Source: Candidatus Vicinibacter affinis
Lineage (GTDB): Bacteria > Bacteroidota > Bacteroidia > Chitinophagales > Saprospiraceae
Reading direction: 5' to 3'
NCBI GenBank assembly: GCA_016714365.1
Contig: JADJNH010000007.1
Location: 186,001 to 250,000, forward strand
DNA: 64,000 nt
Of this stretch, positions 18,734 to 28,589 are shown one piece after another. Under the pieces are notes generated by a model. The model did not search any database, was not told the origin of the DNA, and worked only from the letters and a program-made list of their open reading frames with translations. A program made the position numbers and the translations under genes. Positions within the stretch are counted from its first letter, which is position 1, and every line of letters begins with the position of its first letter.

Positions 18734-19705
18734 CTATTTCAGAAAAAAATATTTCTGAATTCCGATTCTGTATAAAGGATAAAAATGCACGTATGATTTT
18801 CCCAAAAGAGAGAATCCAAGTGAAACATCTACCCGCAGATTTGAATTAAAAATTCTTTGAATTCCGGGATAAATTTCTAAATAATGCCCTTTATTAAATG
18901 CAGGATTTTTATTTTCCAATTCTCGGTTATTATATAAGAATTGGGCACTTTGATATTGCTTTCCAAGGAATTCCACATATAGGTTTGTATTGGTCTCTTC
19001 ATAGGTATTCATCCTGTTTCCTTGCAGCAAATAACCAAATGATAAATGATAGTAAATTGCATTTCCATAAATAAGTTTACGTTGAATTTCTTGTCCGTTG
19101 ACCGGATCAGGTTCTGATTCTGAATAGGCAGTCGGAAAAATCCCTCCGGTAGTTAAACTCAAAGCAAATCTTTTTTCCAACACACTTAATACTATTCCGG
19201 CACCAACTCCACTATTGTCATCCATTAGATTTGGTTCGGCTTCATCATGTGCTTGCTTGACATTTGACCACTCTCCTATAATGGCACACCTCAGATGCCT
19301 GTTTTTCCCATCCAAATTAAAAATTCTGAATTTGGCAAGTGCATGAAAACCGTTCCAACTAAAAGGATAGGTGACTCCACGTTGCGGAAAATTCGTAAAA
19401 TAATAGGTACCTGTACTTCCGGTATGCCTGTGCCCTATCAGATCCGGTGGTAATTTTTTTGCATGGTGATTGGAAATACTTCCTGTCAAGGCAATGCTGA
19501 AATTGGAGGTCAGACCGTACATCAATTTAAATCCGGTCCATGCACGCACTGTTTTAATCTCATAATTTGCCTCCGCAAATCCACGTAAACCTATTACACC
19601 CTTTGGGACAGTATTGGCTGATTCTGCCAGTGGAAATAACTCTTGTCCCTGCACCAGCGTAAAAAATAAAATAAATCCTGTGACCAGATTTGTTCTGAAA
19701 ATCAT
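18734..19705 (-). CDS. Putative outer-membrane beta-barrel protein, coupled to an HMA-domain protein
   Basis: The start is the ATG at 19705, which overlaps the upstream stop as ATGA; the frame is open further but only through a TTG. The product has 323 residues. A signal peptide (MIFRTNLVTGFILFFTLVQG-Q) is followed by alternating amphipathic strands (TGFKLMYGLTSNFSIALTGS, FALSLTTGGIFPTAY, LYRIGIQKYFFLK) and an aromatic C-terminus, as expected for an outer-membrane barrel. No named family was recognised. The overlap with the HMA gene suggests a linked role, perhaps in metal transport or sensing. Confidence 0.6.
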   Translation of the reverse strand: MIFRTNLVTGFILFFTLVQGQELFPLAESANTVPKGVIGLRGFAEANYEIKTVRAWTGFKLMYGLTSNFSIALTGSISNHHAKKLPPDLIGHRHTGSTGTYYFTNFPQRGVTYPFSWNGFHALAKFRIFNLDGKNRHLRCAIIGEWSNVKQAHDEAEPNLMDDNSGVGAGIVLSVLEKRFALSLTTGGIFPTAYSESEPDPVNGQEIQRKLIYGNAIYYHLSFGYLLQGNRMNTYEETNTNLYVEFLGKQYQSAQFLYNNRELENKNPAFNKGHYLEIYPGIQRIFNSNLRVDVSLGFSLLGKSYVHFYPLYRIGIQKYFFLK

Positions 19706-20241
19706 AAAATCAAAATATAATGTCCGGATGTCTGCATTTTTATATCCGGATATGTTCTTGAAATGCTCTTCCAATCTTTAGAAGGTAGATATTTCTTTGA
19801 GATATACTGAATGTGCATTTGTGTTGCAGGCTTGTACGCTTCTGAATTCAACACTTTAAATGTAAGACTCCCTAATGAAATTTGAATTTCCTCTAACATT
19901 TTCCAATTTCTTCCCATCAAATTTCCCCTTACCATCCTTACTGAAAATCCTGCATTTACTACCGCTTTTACCAACTTATCCAAATCACTGACTGAATCTG
20001 TAATACGGACTGAAGCAACTGTATTGATTAAATCCATCTTGACATCTTCCACAAAATGGAGGCGACGTATACTTTCTTCAACCGTCTTACAACACAGTGA
20101 ACAGGTCAGGCCATTAATACCTATTTGAATCTCACTTTGTGCAAATATTTGATTATCCAAAAAAAATAAAAGTAAAATATTCAGAAGGTTCCCATAAATT
20201 CCGAATTTGAAACTTTTAGAATTAATGAATCTCAACTCCAT
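19702..20241 (-). CDS. Exported heavy-metal-associated (HMA) domain protein
   Basis: The 179-residue product has an N-terminal hydrophobic segment at about 14-35 ending in IFA-Q, so it is probably exported. Next comes an HMA ferredoxin-like fold at about 37-105 with the metal-binding motif GLTCSLCCKTVEESI (C47, C50, and an extra C51). The typical later elements are present: VEDVKMDLINTVASVRI and LVKAVVNAGFSV. HMA domains bind soft metals such as Cu(I) through the CxxC pair. Cytoplasmic versions are chaperones, while exported ones are less well understood. The C-terminal 75 residues have no recognised domain. It overlaps the outer-membrane gene at 19705 by four bases (ATGA), so the two are co-translated. 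Confidence 0.8.
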   Translation of the reverse strand: MELRFINSKSFKFGIYGNLLNILLLFFLDNQIFAQSEIQIGINGLTCSLCCKTVEESIRRLHFVEDVKMDLINTVASVRITDSVSDLDKLVKAVVNAGFSVRMVRGNLMGRNWKMLEEIQISLGSLTFKVLNSEAYKPATQMHIQYISKKYLPSKDWKSISRTYPDIKMQTSGHYILIL

Positions 20242-20437
20242 TTTGTTTAATTAATTCGTCTAATTTATTACTTGGCTAATGGACCTGAACTTGCTATTCA
20301 ATTAATAAATATCTAAGCAATATAATTCTTAACGATCTGGATTCCTGAAAGTTTCATTAAAAAGCACTTGCACTATATTATGCAAAGTCAAATTAAAACA
20401 ACTTTCTATTCTTTTACAGAATTCAATATCGAAACGA

Positions 20438-23400
20438 TCAACGCACAATGTTGATATCTCCTTTTCTCCATTTAGGTTCTTCATCCTGGGCTTCATACTG
20501 CAAAGCATAGACATAAACACCCGGATTCAAATCCCTGCCTTGAAATCTTCCATCCCATCTTACCGGTTCGCCGATATTCGCTCCAGTCCTTTCAAAAAGT
20601 AAAGCCCCCCAGCGGTCATAAATTCTTAAAATATTAATCTTGCTGCGGTCAGGAAAACGAAAGACTACTTCAAAAAAATCATTCAACCCATCTCCATTAG
20701 GACTGAATACATTCGGAATATATACATCTGATTCTTCCACTTTGACGGTAATGGTCATGTTGTCTTTTATGATACATCCATTTGCATCTTCCAGGGTCAA
20801 CATATAATTGATGGTATTGTCCGGTGCTGACACGGGATTCAGACAATTGGTACAGGATAAAAAGTCAACAGGATCCCAGGTGATTTTAGCTGGAACAAAA
20901 CTCGCGTTGGCGACAATGTTTACCTGATTTCCTCTGAATATCGTAGTATCTGCGGGAAGGTTGAGTACCAAAACTGCCGATGGATTAATGGTAAAATTAT
21001 TAACTACATCACATCCAAAAGGATCAATTATCCTTAATGTATGTGCACCCAAGGCAAGATTCTTGACCTCCAGATCCGGAGTAAAATTTATCGGTGTTTT
21101 GTTGTCCACGGAGACCATAAATGGCCCAATGCCTGTACCTATGGTAGATATTCGGAGGACTCCTGTATTCGCTGCATTGCATTTTAAATCTTCTGTAGTA
21201 AAGTTTGCAACAATCGCAGGCGCAATATTTAAACTCACCGTAACCACAGAATCACAACCTGCCGAAGATGGACGGTCTATAACTACTGTCCCATTAGGAC
21301 GAGCAGCTGAAAAAAATTGGTTACCTACTCTGATACTGTCTTTTGCACAAATGGTGGTGGTAAAAGTTCCTAATTTTTCAGGAATAAAATTTACTCTTAT
21401 CATGATAAAACTGTCGCATAGACGATGAGAAAATTTAGACACTTTTATGGTGCCACTTGGCCTGGATGAATTGAATACCTGCCCAAACAAAACCACTGAA
21501 TCATTGACACATACAGCAGTATCCAGTTGCCCCAATGCATCAGGAAGAACGGTGAGTTCAACCTGGACAACAGAGTCGCATAAATTGGCGGAAGAATTGG
21601 CCAACAGAATAGTTCCTTGTGTCCTGCCGGATGAAAATTTCTGACCATGCAGCGTGATGGTATCTGTTCTGCAAATCTCTGCCCGATAAGTACCCATACC
21701 ATTGGGCAATACAATCATATTGACTGTGATAATGCTGTCACATTTCAAATAAGATGCATTCGGCAATACCAACTTTCCGCTCGGTTTACGATCGCTGAAA
21801 TACATTCCTTGCGCACCGCCTACCAGAACACTGTCACCGGGACAAATAGTAGTGGTGAATGTACTGTTCGGATCAGCAATAAACACTTTTACATTGATCA
21901 CACTGTCACAACCAGTGGAGGATTGTCCGGTCAAAACTTGTCGGGAATCAGTTTTATTCTCATCAAATATTTCACCATTTATGATAATGCTCTGACCTAA
22001 ACATATCCCTGTATCTAAGTTAAATTCTGCAAAATTCTTGATCGTAATATTTACATTAATGATGCTGTCACAACCAAATACTGAACCACCCGGAATGACC
22101 ACCACTCCTTGTGTTCGGTTCTGATCAAATACTTCACCTCCGACCGTAATTTTATCATTGGAACAAATGGTTCTGGAAAAATTTGATAATCCTCTTTCTG
22201 TTCCAACCAAGACAATTACACTGTCACAACCCGCTGAAGTTTTTAAATTGAGAGAATCCACCGGATTGAATTTGTGGATAAGTTTTCCACCAACATTCAA
22301 AGTGTCATCCAAACAAATATTCAATTGTCTGATTTCTCTTGAGCCACTTCCCACTTTTACATCTACAATGAATACAGAGTCACAAATACTGACACCATCT
22401 CCATTCACATTAAAAGAATCCTTTGGATTGGCAGCACCGTAAATTTTATTTCTAAAACTTACGGTTTGGTTGGCACATATAGTTGCAGTAAACACGGTGC
22501 GTACATTTCCAGGACAAACATAGCAAGGAGAAAATTCTGAATACACATTAGAAGGTGCAGCTGGATTACTTAAATATTGATAGGCTGAAATGGTATGTCT
22601 GTTGGGATATGGAACATTTAAAGTCCAACTACCTGCACCATTCGCAACTGTTCGCCCCAACTCAAATCCTCCCTGACAATTAAGTCCCGGGCAAACGTTG
22701 GTGGGATTTGCATATACGGCAATTGAATCATTGGGTCTACCGGTACCCTGAATTTGATTTCTGTTGACCAGTGTAATAGTTGGCACCGGAGGTTTCGGAG
22801 CCCGTGCATTGTTAAGAAATACTACCTGGCCTGAAATACAGGTCATCCTGTTACTGGCATGCCTGGCAAGATTGATAAGAGGCTCCAGATTATTGGTATA
22901 AAAATTACTGTATTGATTGACGTTATTTCCTTCAATACGGAGATTATAGGTACCCATGGTGTTGACTGTAATAAAATCAGTACCTGACCTCCCTGTATTG
23001 TTCTGAATAATCAAGTCTGTACTGCTGCTCCCATTAAGTTCAACATCAAGAATTCCTCCACTGAATCGGTTGGATCTTATAGTCAAAGGTCTGCTGATTG
23101 AATTGGCCTGAATGCTGAATACCCGTTGGCCAAAAAACCAATTGGTATTGACATCATATACTCCTCCTCCACTCAGTGTAATGGCATTAGATGGATTCAA
23201 AAATGGGATTCCCTGCAAAGTATCCAAGCCACCGAAAACATTTCTTGTGATGGTGCAATTGCCGCTCTGTACATCAATACAGGTCCTGGTATTTACAAAA
23301 AAACTGGAGTCAATTAGAACAGGGCTTAAACCCAAAGTACCCATGAGCCTGATTGACCCATTTGTCTGCTTGATATTTCCACTAAAATCGGAACCAAAAA

Positions 23401-23995
23401 TATTTTTTCTCAATAAAATGTCCATTCCCCGATTAATCTGAATGTAAGTTGGGTTAAAGACGGGCGCTACCGGCTGATCCTCACTAAAAGCACAATTGTA
23501 AATAACGGAATTGTCTGAAGCATTCGTGGCATCACCAAATTCAAAAACGTGATCATTTGGCGAAACAAAATTAAAGCGGTTAAAAAATATGCCACTGATG
23601 TTAAAAGTATCCCCAAGTATCTTCCAAAAAGTATTACCCAAAAAATCCCGGTTGTTAAAATTGATCACCAATGAACCTAATCCACCTGGTTGTGATTCTC
23701 CGATAATCCTGGTCTGCCCTCGATTGATCGTTGGGAATGGCCCTGAAGGATTTATGACATGGGGTCCAGCACCTGGAATGTTAAACTGTATCGTACTGGG
23801 CATGCCATCCGCTTCCGCTGCATTTACCGCTTCCCTCAGACTACAATGCACTGCATTGCAAACGCCGTCATCCACATCATTGGCACTGTTAACGATATAC
23901 TGGGCCATCAGGCCTTGACTGAAGCAAAAAAAGAAGAAGATAAGCCCAATTACAACCAACCTCATATGATTCAAATTTTTGGAATTCCTAAACAT
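20438..23995 (-). CDS. CSLREA-domain, beta-helix surface protein with T9SS type B sorting domain
   Basis: The product has about 1185 residues. ATG 23995 and 23965 are both plausible; the second gives the cleaner signal peptide MRLVVIGLIFFFFCFSQG. After the signal comes a CSLREA motif (CNAVHCSLREAVNAAEADG), then a region with many N-rich turns resembling a right-handed parallel beta-helix, up to about residue 470. About eight Cys-containing repeats of roughly 50 residues follow (TICSNDKITVGGEVF, then GCDSIINV). The protein ends in the CHU_C type B sorting domain (FSPNGDGLNDFFEV, IYDRWGALLFER, GVYVYALQYEA). The Cys repeats resemble those of the cassette type B genes. Likely a T9SS-exported surface protein. 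The function is unknown. Confidence 0.85.
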   Translation of the reverse strand: MFRNSKNLNHMRLVVIGLIFFFFCFSQGLMAQYIVNSANDVDDGVCNAVHCSLREAVNAAEADGMPSTIQFNIPGAGPHVINPSGPFPTINRGQTRIIGESQPGGLGSLVINFNNRDFLGNTFWKILGDTFNISGIFFNRFNFVSPNDHVFEFGDATNASDNSVIYNCAFSEDQPVAPVFNPTYIQINRGMDILLRKNIFGSDFSGNIKQTNGSIRLMGTLGLSPVLIDSSFFVNTRTCIDVQSGNCTITRNVFGGLDTLQGIPFLNPSNAITLSGGGVYDVNTNWFFGQRVFSIQANSISRPLTIRSNRFSGGILDVELNGSSSTDLIIQNNTGRSGTDFITVNTMGTYNLRIEGNNVNQYSNFYTNNLEPLINLARHASNRMTCISGQVVFLNNARAPKPPVPTITLVNRNQIQGTGRPNDSIAVYANPTNVCPGLNCQGGFELGRTVANGAGSWTLNVPYPNRHTISAYQYLSNPAAPSNVYSEFSPCYVCPGNVRTVFTATICANQTVSFRNKIYGAANPKDSFNVNGDGVSICDSVFIVDVKVGSGSREIRQLNICLDDTLNVGGKLIHKFNPVDSLNLKTSAGCDSVIVLVGTERGLSNFSRTICSNDKITVGGEVFDQNRTQGVVVIPGGSVFGCDSIINVNITIKNFAEFNLDTGICLGQSIIINGEIFDENKTDSRQVLTGQSSTGCDSVINVKVFIADPNSTFTTTICPGDSVLVGGAQGMYFSDRKPSGKLVLPNASYLKCDSIITVNMIVLPNGMGTYRAEICRTDTITLHGQKFSSGRTQGTILLANSSANLCDSVVQVELTVLPDALGQLDTAVCVNDSVVLFGQVFNSSRPSGTIKVSKFSHRLCDSFIMIRVNFIPEKLGTFTTTICAKDSIRVGNQFFSAARPNGTVVIDRPSSAGCDSVVTVSLNIAPAIVANFTTEDLKCNAANTGVLRISTIGTGIGPFMVSVDNKTPINFTPDLEVKNLALGAHTLRIIDPFGCDVVNNFTINPSAVLVLNLPADTTIFRGNQVNIVANASFVPAKITWDPVDFLSCTNCLNPVSAPDNTINYMLTLEDANGCIIKDNMTITVKVEESDVYIPNVFSPNGDGLNDFFEVVFRFPDRSKINILRIYDRWGALLFERTGANIGEPVRWDGRFQGRDLNPGVYVYALQYEAQDEEPKWRKGDINIVR
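21225..22495 (-). repeat. About eight tandem ~50-residue Cys repeats within the CSLREA protein
   Basis: Each unit follows the pattern T-I-C-x-x-D-S-I-x-V-G-G-x-x-F, then about 20 residues, then C-D-S-x-x-x-V. Examples are TICAKDSIRVGNQFF and GCDSVVTVSLNI. Two conserved Cys per unit suggest a disulphide. The units have diverged, so this is an old protein-level repeat. Confidence 0.8.
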
Positions 23996-24099
23996 CTGCA
24001 AAAAGATTGCTTTTTTTTGGAAAAAACATCAGGGTATTACCTGATTTATTTATTAAAGGCGCACAAAATAGCCAAAAGATCACAATACTTCCCTGATTC

Positions 24100-24975
24100 T
24101 TAGAGCAAATGTCGCTCTGCATGGTAAGAAGATCTGACCAATGGACCACTTTCAACATACAGAAATCCTTTATTCATACCCATTTCCTTGTATTCACTAA
24201 AAGTATCCGGGTGGATGAATTCTGCCACCTCCAGATGCATTTTTGTTGGTTGGAGATATTGCCCCAATGTTAATATCTCACATCCATGGTTCAAAAGATC
24301 ATCCATGGCCTTTGCCACCTCCTCTTTGGTCTCCCCCAGGCCCAGCATGATGCCGGTCTTGGTGCGTTTCCCGTATTCTTTTGTTCGTTTGATTTGTTCC
24401 AGACTTCGGGAATATTTCGCTTGTGGTCGTACCAATCGGTAGAGTCGCTCAACCGTCTCCATGTTATGGGAGACCACCTCTTGCCCTGCACTGATCATAC
24501 GCTCCAGGGCTTGCCAATTGGCCTTAACATCCGGTATGAGGCTTTCTATGGTGGTATCCGGACACAAGGATTTTATATTTACGATGGTTTGATACCAAAT
24601 TTCTGCACCCCTGTCTGCCAATTCATCCCGATTGACTGAAGTCAAAACTGCATGCTTTACACCCATCAACCGAATTGCCTCCGCCACTCTTAATGGTTCA
24701 TCGGTATCGTATTCCTTTGGTCTTCCTGTTTTGACGGCACAGAAACTACAAGATCTGGTACAGACATCCCCAAGAATCATGAAGGTTGCAGTGCCAGCAC
24801 CCCAGCATTCTCCCATATTGGGACAATTGCCACTTTGACAGATGGTATGTAACTTGTACTCATCCACCAACTGCCTGACCTTACGGTATTCTTCACCAAT
24901 AGGCAATTTTACCCTGAGCCAATCAGGTTTTCTAGGTCTGGGCTCCGGCTTTGAAACTAATGGTAAATCTAACAT
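24100..24975 (-). CDS. lipA: Lipoyl synthase
   Basis: The 291-residue radical-SAM enzyme inserts two sulfurs into protein-bound octanoyl groups to make lipoyl cofactors of pyruvate and 2-oxoglutarate dehydrogenases and of the glycine cleavage system. All family signatures are visible. The auxiliary-cluster cysteines C46, C51 and C57 lie in CQSGNCPNMGECW. The radical-SAM cysteines C72, C76 and C79 lie in CTRSCSFC. The C-terminal RSSYHAE supplies the serine ligand of the auxiliary cluster. SVNRDELADRGA and KTGIMLGLGE are also typical. The length is normal for the family. No other lipoate gene is adjacent. The neighbouring genes are surface proteins. Confidence 0.97.
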   Translation of the reverse strand: MLDLPLVSKPEPRPRKPDWLRVKLPIGEEYRKVRQLVDEYKLHTICQSGNCPNMGECWGAGTATFMILGDVCTRSCSFCAVKTGRPKEYDTDEPLRVAEAIRLMGVKHAVLTSVNRDELADRGAEIWYQTIVNIKSLCPDTTIESLIPDVKANWQALERMISAGQEVVSHNMETVERLYRLVRPQAKYSRSLEQIKRTKEYGKRTKTGIMLGLGETKEEVAKAMDDLLNHGCEILTLGQYLQPTKMHLEVAEFIHPDTFSEYKEMGMNKGFLYVESGPLVRSSYHAERHLL

Positions 24976-25060
24976 TTGGGTAAAAATATGATAACGAAAA
25001 TTGTGAAAGCTCGTGGAAATGCAAAGTTATAACAGTTGGCAAACAAGTCTCTGAAAAGTA

Positions 25061-25834
25061 CTATTTCCTGCTTCCGAATTGCAAATTTAAATAAAAGTTC
25101 AGGTAAGCGAAAGGATTCTGCCTTGAAGCCATTATGGGTACTCTTTTGGGGTAAAGGTCTAATTGTAGTCCAAAATTCAGGGCTCTGAGATATTTTTCAA
25201 AAGCGCCCGGATCTATCATAATACCCATTCTGCCGTAAGCACCGGGTGCAAAATTCAACTCCGTCAGCCCAACTCCAAATGAGGAGGCCCCAACGATAGA
25301 ATTTAGGTCTAGAAACACATCTTTGGTTGATTCTGAATATTTTATGTTTTCAATAAACAGAATTCCATCCTGATTCTTAATGACCCTCAGGTAATAGGGT
25401 TTTAAAATTCCCATCAACACGCCACCTTCCAGTCTGATTCCAAGAGCAACTCCCTTCTTTCGGTCCTTTTCTGAGAAATAACGAACAAATCCCTTACCAG
25501 CCCTGAAATTCCACAATGAATTACGTTTACCGTAAGTAAAACTGCTAAAGAAACCACCCCCCTGGTTAAAATTCTTATTCAAACGCACCTCTCTTGGATG
25601 CTCCAACAACCCAAAATCCAAATGAAAATAATTGGTGAGGTAATAAGTTCTTAGCTTACCGGAATTGTAGCCAACAAAAAAACCATTGGTTTGAATGGCC
25701 ATGTCAATAGACTTCTCTTTGTTGTAAATCACCCCCTTCCGGACAGATTGTTGTACTACAGAACCTTGATTCTGTGCATGCACACAAACCGTAAATAGAC
25801 AAAACAGACCAATACAATAACTTGAACTGCTCAT
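25061..25834 (-). CDS. Hypothetical exported protein, probable outer-membrane beta-barrel
   Basis: The start is ATG 25834; longer reading requires a TTG codon. The 257-residue product has a signal peptide (CIGLFCLFTVCVHA-Q) and many alternating-residue strands (TNGFFVGYNSGKLRTYYLTN, GVALGIRLEGGVLMGIL, FAYLNFYLNLQFG), with an aromatic residue near the C-terminus, fitting a small outer-membrane barrel. I do not recognise the family with certainty. Similar lengths and motifs occur as conserved hypothetical proteins in Bacteroidota. It is transcribed divergently from the deacetylase-like gene, whose start lies 57 nt away, so regulatory sequences may be shared. Confidence 0.6.
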   Translation of the reverse strand: MSSSSYCIGLFCLFTVCVHAQNQGSVVQQSVRKGVIYNKEKSIDMAIQTNGFFVGYNSGKLRTYYLTNYFHLDFGLLEHPREVRLNKNFNQGGGFFSSFTYGKRNSLWNFRAGKGFVRYFSEKDRKKGVALGIRLEGGVLMGILKPYYLRVIKNQDGILFIENIKYSESTKDVFLDLNSIVGASSFGVGLTELNFAPGAYGRMGIMIDPGAFEKYLRALNFGLQLDLYPKRVPIMASRQNPFAYLNFYLNLQFGSRK

Positions 25835-25891
25835 ATGAAGCAACAAAATAAGCTTTTTACTCTATTCGAAATGTTTATTTTTACCATCGTT

Positions 25892-27208
25892 ATGACAGAC
25901 ATCCCCATATTAACAGAACAACCTTCCCGCAGGTTGAATTATGTGCTCGATTTTATTAATAGCCAATATTCCGATCTGAGACTGGTTGCGGTACAGATTC
26001 CTATTATCTCCGTACCGGGTGAACCCTTGCTGATTTATTCTGACCTTCCACCGACAGAAGGCATCTACATAGCCAGTTGTGGCTATCTGAAGGATGGGGC
26101 CGATATGCCAAAATCAAAGCTAGTCAAAAGTTTTCCGATGCCCTATATCTTTCCTGCGCAACACAAAGACCTTTTCGGCTTTGATATTTTCGCAGCCATA
26201 TTCTGGATGCTTTCCAGAACAGAAGAATATGGCCCCATTAAAACTGATGAACACGGGAGATTTGAGGCCAATAATTCTGCCGCTCACCTGGCCGGAATTC
26301 TCAAACTTCCAATAGTAGATCATTGGGTAGGTGAATTGGTTAAAAGCCTTAATAAACTATTTGAAAAAGATTTTCAAAGAAATCCGCAGAAGCAAACTTT
26401 TAAATTGACAGTTGATATTGATCAGGCTTATAAATTTATTCATAAACCGGTCTGGAAAAATCTTGGGGCTTTATTGATGGATTTCCTGACTTTTGAATGG
26501 GATGAATTGGCAAACAGATTTTCGATTTTATCACAAAAAAAAATTGATCCCTTTGATAGCTACAATCAAATACTAAATTTTGACTTACCAAAAAATTCCT
26601 TATACTTTTTCTTCCTTTGTGGTGGCACGAGTAAATTTGATACACACCTGGATATACGGACACGGCCCATTCAAAAACTGATTGCAAAGATTAAGTCAAA
26701 AGCCCTGATTGGTATTCATCCTTCCTATTCGGCTTCTACCAATCAAACGGAACTTTCAAATGAAAAGCAATTACTTGAAAAAGTGTCCGGTGAAAAAATT
26801 ACCCGCAGCAGACAACACTATCTCAAGCTCACCTTTCCGGAAACTTATCGCATGCTCATTGATGCCGGAATAAACGAAGATTACACCATGGGGTTCTCAG
26901 ATGAAACAGGATTCCGAGCCGGGACTTGCCACAGTTTCTTATGGTATGATCTGATCAAAGATGAAGTCAGCAGTTTAAGAATTCATCCATTAATTGCGAT
27001 GGACAGAACTTATCTCAATTATATGAAGCTCCGTCCACAGGAAGCAATTGATGATATGATTTTACTTTATCAGAACTGTAAACACTTTGGTGGCACTTTT
27101 CAATTACTGTGGCACAACAGCAGCTTTGACGTTGAAGGAGAATGGAACGGCTGGGAAAATGTACTGGATGAAATAATGAAAGTTCACTTTTCTGAAGAAC
27201 ATTCATAA
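25892..27208 (+). CDS. Polysaccharide deacetylase-like protein (DUF7033-type)
   Basis: The 438-residue product starts at ATG 25892 (MTDIPILTEQPSRRLNYVLD); an in-frame ATG at 25835 would overlap the divergent promoter region. It resembles the Bacteroidota family annotated as polysaccharide deacetylase family protein with an N-terminal DUF7033. The first half carries DLFGFDIFAAIFWMLSRTEEY. The second half resembles a NodB-like barrel, with TVDIDQAY providing a candidate catalytic or metal Asp, GIHPSYSAS as the His motif, and TMGFSDETGFRAGTCHSF. There is no signal peptide, so it is probably cytoplasmic. The substrate is unknown. This family often occurs near glycan genes, but none is adjacent here. 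Confidence 0.75.
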   Translation: MTDIPILTEQPSRRLNYVLDFINSQYSDLRLVAVQIPIISVPGEPLLIYSDLPPTEGIYIASCGYLKDGADMPKSKLVKSFPMPYIFPAQHKDLFGFDIFAAIFWMLSRTEEYGPIKTDEHGRFEANNSAAHLAGILKLPIVDHWVGELVKSLNKLFEKDFQRNPQKQTFKLTVDIDQAYKFIHKPVWKNLGALLMDFLTFEWDELANRFSILSQKKIDPFDSYNQILNFDLPKNSLYFFFLCGGTSKFDTHLDIRTRPIQKLIAKIKSKALIGIHPSYSASTNQTELSNEKQLLEKVSGEKITRSRQHYLKLTFPETYRMLIDAGINEDYTMGFSDETGFRAGTCHSFLWYDLIKDEVSSLRIHPLIAMDRTYLNYMKLRPQEAIDDMILLYQNCKHFGGTFQLLWHNSSFDVEGEWNGWENVLDEIMKVHFSEEHS

Positions 27209-27289
27209 TTTTTTGTTTTTCTTATTTACAACTCCCCATTTATTTATTTAAAAGATTACCAAATCCTAGCTTTAAAACTTCTTTCCAAA

Positions 27290-28129
27290 TCAAAAACTAT
27301 ACGAGAGGAGCACTGAATGATTGGTCCAGACTTTGTTTAAATCTCCTTTTGACATTGGAGAAACTGTAATCCTTCTATTTAAATCCATTTCATAACCCAA
27401 TGATATTTTAGACTTAGGGATCTTATAGTTCACTCCAAAACCTACACTAAATGTAGAATAATTTGCCTTCATTTTCTTTCCATAATTTACCACCTTGCCA
27501 TGAATAGCATATTCCCTTTCTATTGAATTCCACCAGGGAAAACCACTGTTTTCAACCGTATATTTAATGGTTGATATATTTCCTATAAAACGTTCTTCGC
27601 TTTTCAAATAATTGACCGCTCCCAAATTAATTCCGCAAGACCAAAATAAAGACAAAGCTTGCTGATACAGCAAATTCTTATAACGCGCACCAATTTCATA
27701 TCCACCATCAGGATAATAACTTTCCTTGTAGTAATCGGACGGGCTGGGCGCTTTGCCTTGACTTATGCTAAGGAGAAAGAAATAGTAATCTGCATCATTA
27801 ATTGTGTCATTTATAAAGATCGGATTCTGTTGTTTGAAATAAGTTGAACTTTGGTTGTAATCCAACATCAAACGAAAACTGAAAGAAGAGCGCAAAGTCA
27901 CTTTATGATCATATACAAGCTCCAATTTCTTACCTTGCTGGATCGAATTTCCGGGAACACGAGCCAATTTGGAGAATTTATGGATGTTGGAAAACCAACT
28001 GGCAAGGTCAATGGAAAGAGTATTGGGTGATGGATCTTTAAAAGCAACTTTGTCCTGTGCAATTGATTGTGTTAGGGTGAAAATTAACATCAACCATGAA
28101 ATTCCAAGTGAATTAAATTTAACGTTCAT
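27290..28129 (-). CDS. Hypothetical exported protein, probable outer-membrane beta-barrel
   Basis: The start is ATG 28129; the frame upstream opens only with TTG. The 279-residue product has a signal peptide (MNVKFNSLGISWLMLIFTLTQSIA-Q) and strand-rich sequence with periodic aromatics (FSFRLMLDYNQSSTYF, TFSVGFGVNYKIPKSKISLG), ending in SVLLSYSF. The terminal Phe after alternating hydrophobics is typical of proteins inserted by the BAM machinery. No family was recognised, and nothing nearby points to its function. It is convergent with the deacetylase-like gene. Confidence 0.55.
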   Translation of the reverse strand: MNVKFNSLGISWLMLIFTLTQSIAQDKVAFKDPSPNTLSIDLASWFSNIHKFSKLARVPGNSIQQGKKLELVYDHKVTLRSSFSFRLMLDYNQSSTYFKQQNPIFINDTINDADYYFFLLSISQGKAPSPSDYYKESYYPDGGYEIGARYKNLLYQQALSLFWSCGINLGAVNYLKSEERFIGNISTIKYTVENSGFPWWNSIEREYAIHGKVVNYGKKMKANYSTFSVGFGVNYKIPKSKISLGYEMDLNRRITVSPMSKGDLNKVWTNHSVLLSYSF

Positions 28130-28589
28130 AAATTTAGTTTTAATGTGATGAATTTGTTTAGTTTTTCCAATAATGTCTGACAAAGATGTTTGAATAAAAT
28201 ATTCGATATTTCTCTAAAATGGAGAAACTCATATTAAATTTTCTACAATATATCCAACCAAGGGGAATAATATAAATTGGAGCAGCATTAGAAAAGGCTT
28301 TTATCTCTTCAATCCCACACCTTAAATGGCTCACCTAAAATAATCCTGATCACAGGTTTGTAAATCCAATTGATACCAACAACTAGAATTTTTGTTATGC
28401 AAATATCTTCAGCCGAAGATTCACGGTGATGGTGTTATTCTTATAGAAGAAAGTACAAATTTCACATTCAATGTCATGTTGAATTCATCAAATAAAATAA
28501 AACATATAACACTCAATTTCTTCATTAACTCTTATAGTGTTGAAAAATTAAATGTTTTGTTGTATATTCGCTGATAAACTTATCTCCCC
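28130..28589. other. Intergenic region with no gene recognised
   Basis: This 460-bp AT-rich spacer lies between divergent genes. A 60-codon open frame at 28392-28574 has no signal peptide or family feature and is probably chance. Just before the + gene, TTG at 28540-28542 and TATATTCG at 28563-28570 are spaced about 20 nt apart and could be a weak promoter. No tRNA or structured RNA was noticed. Confidence 0.5.

Noticed and set aside
28130..28589. Possible tRNA or small RNA in the intergenic region
   Set aside because: No cloverleaf, strong hairpin or conserved motif could be drawn.
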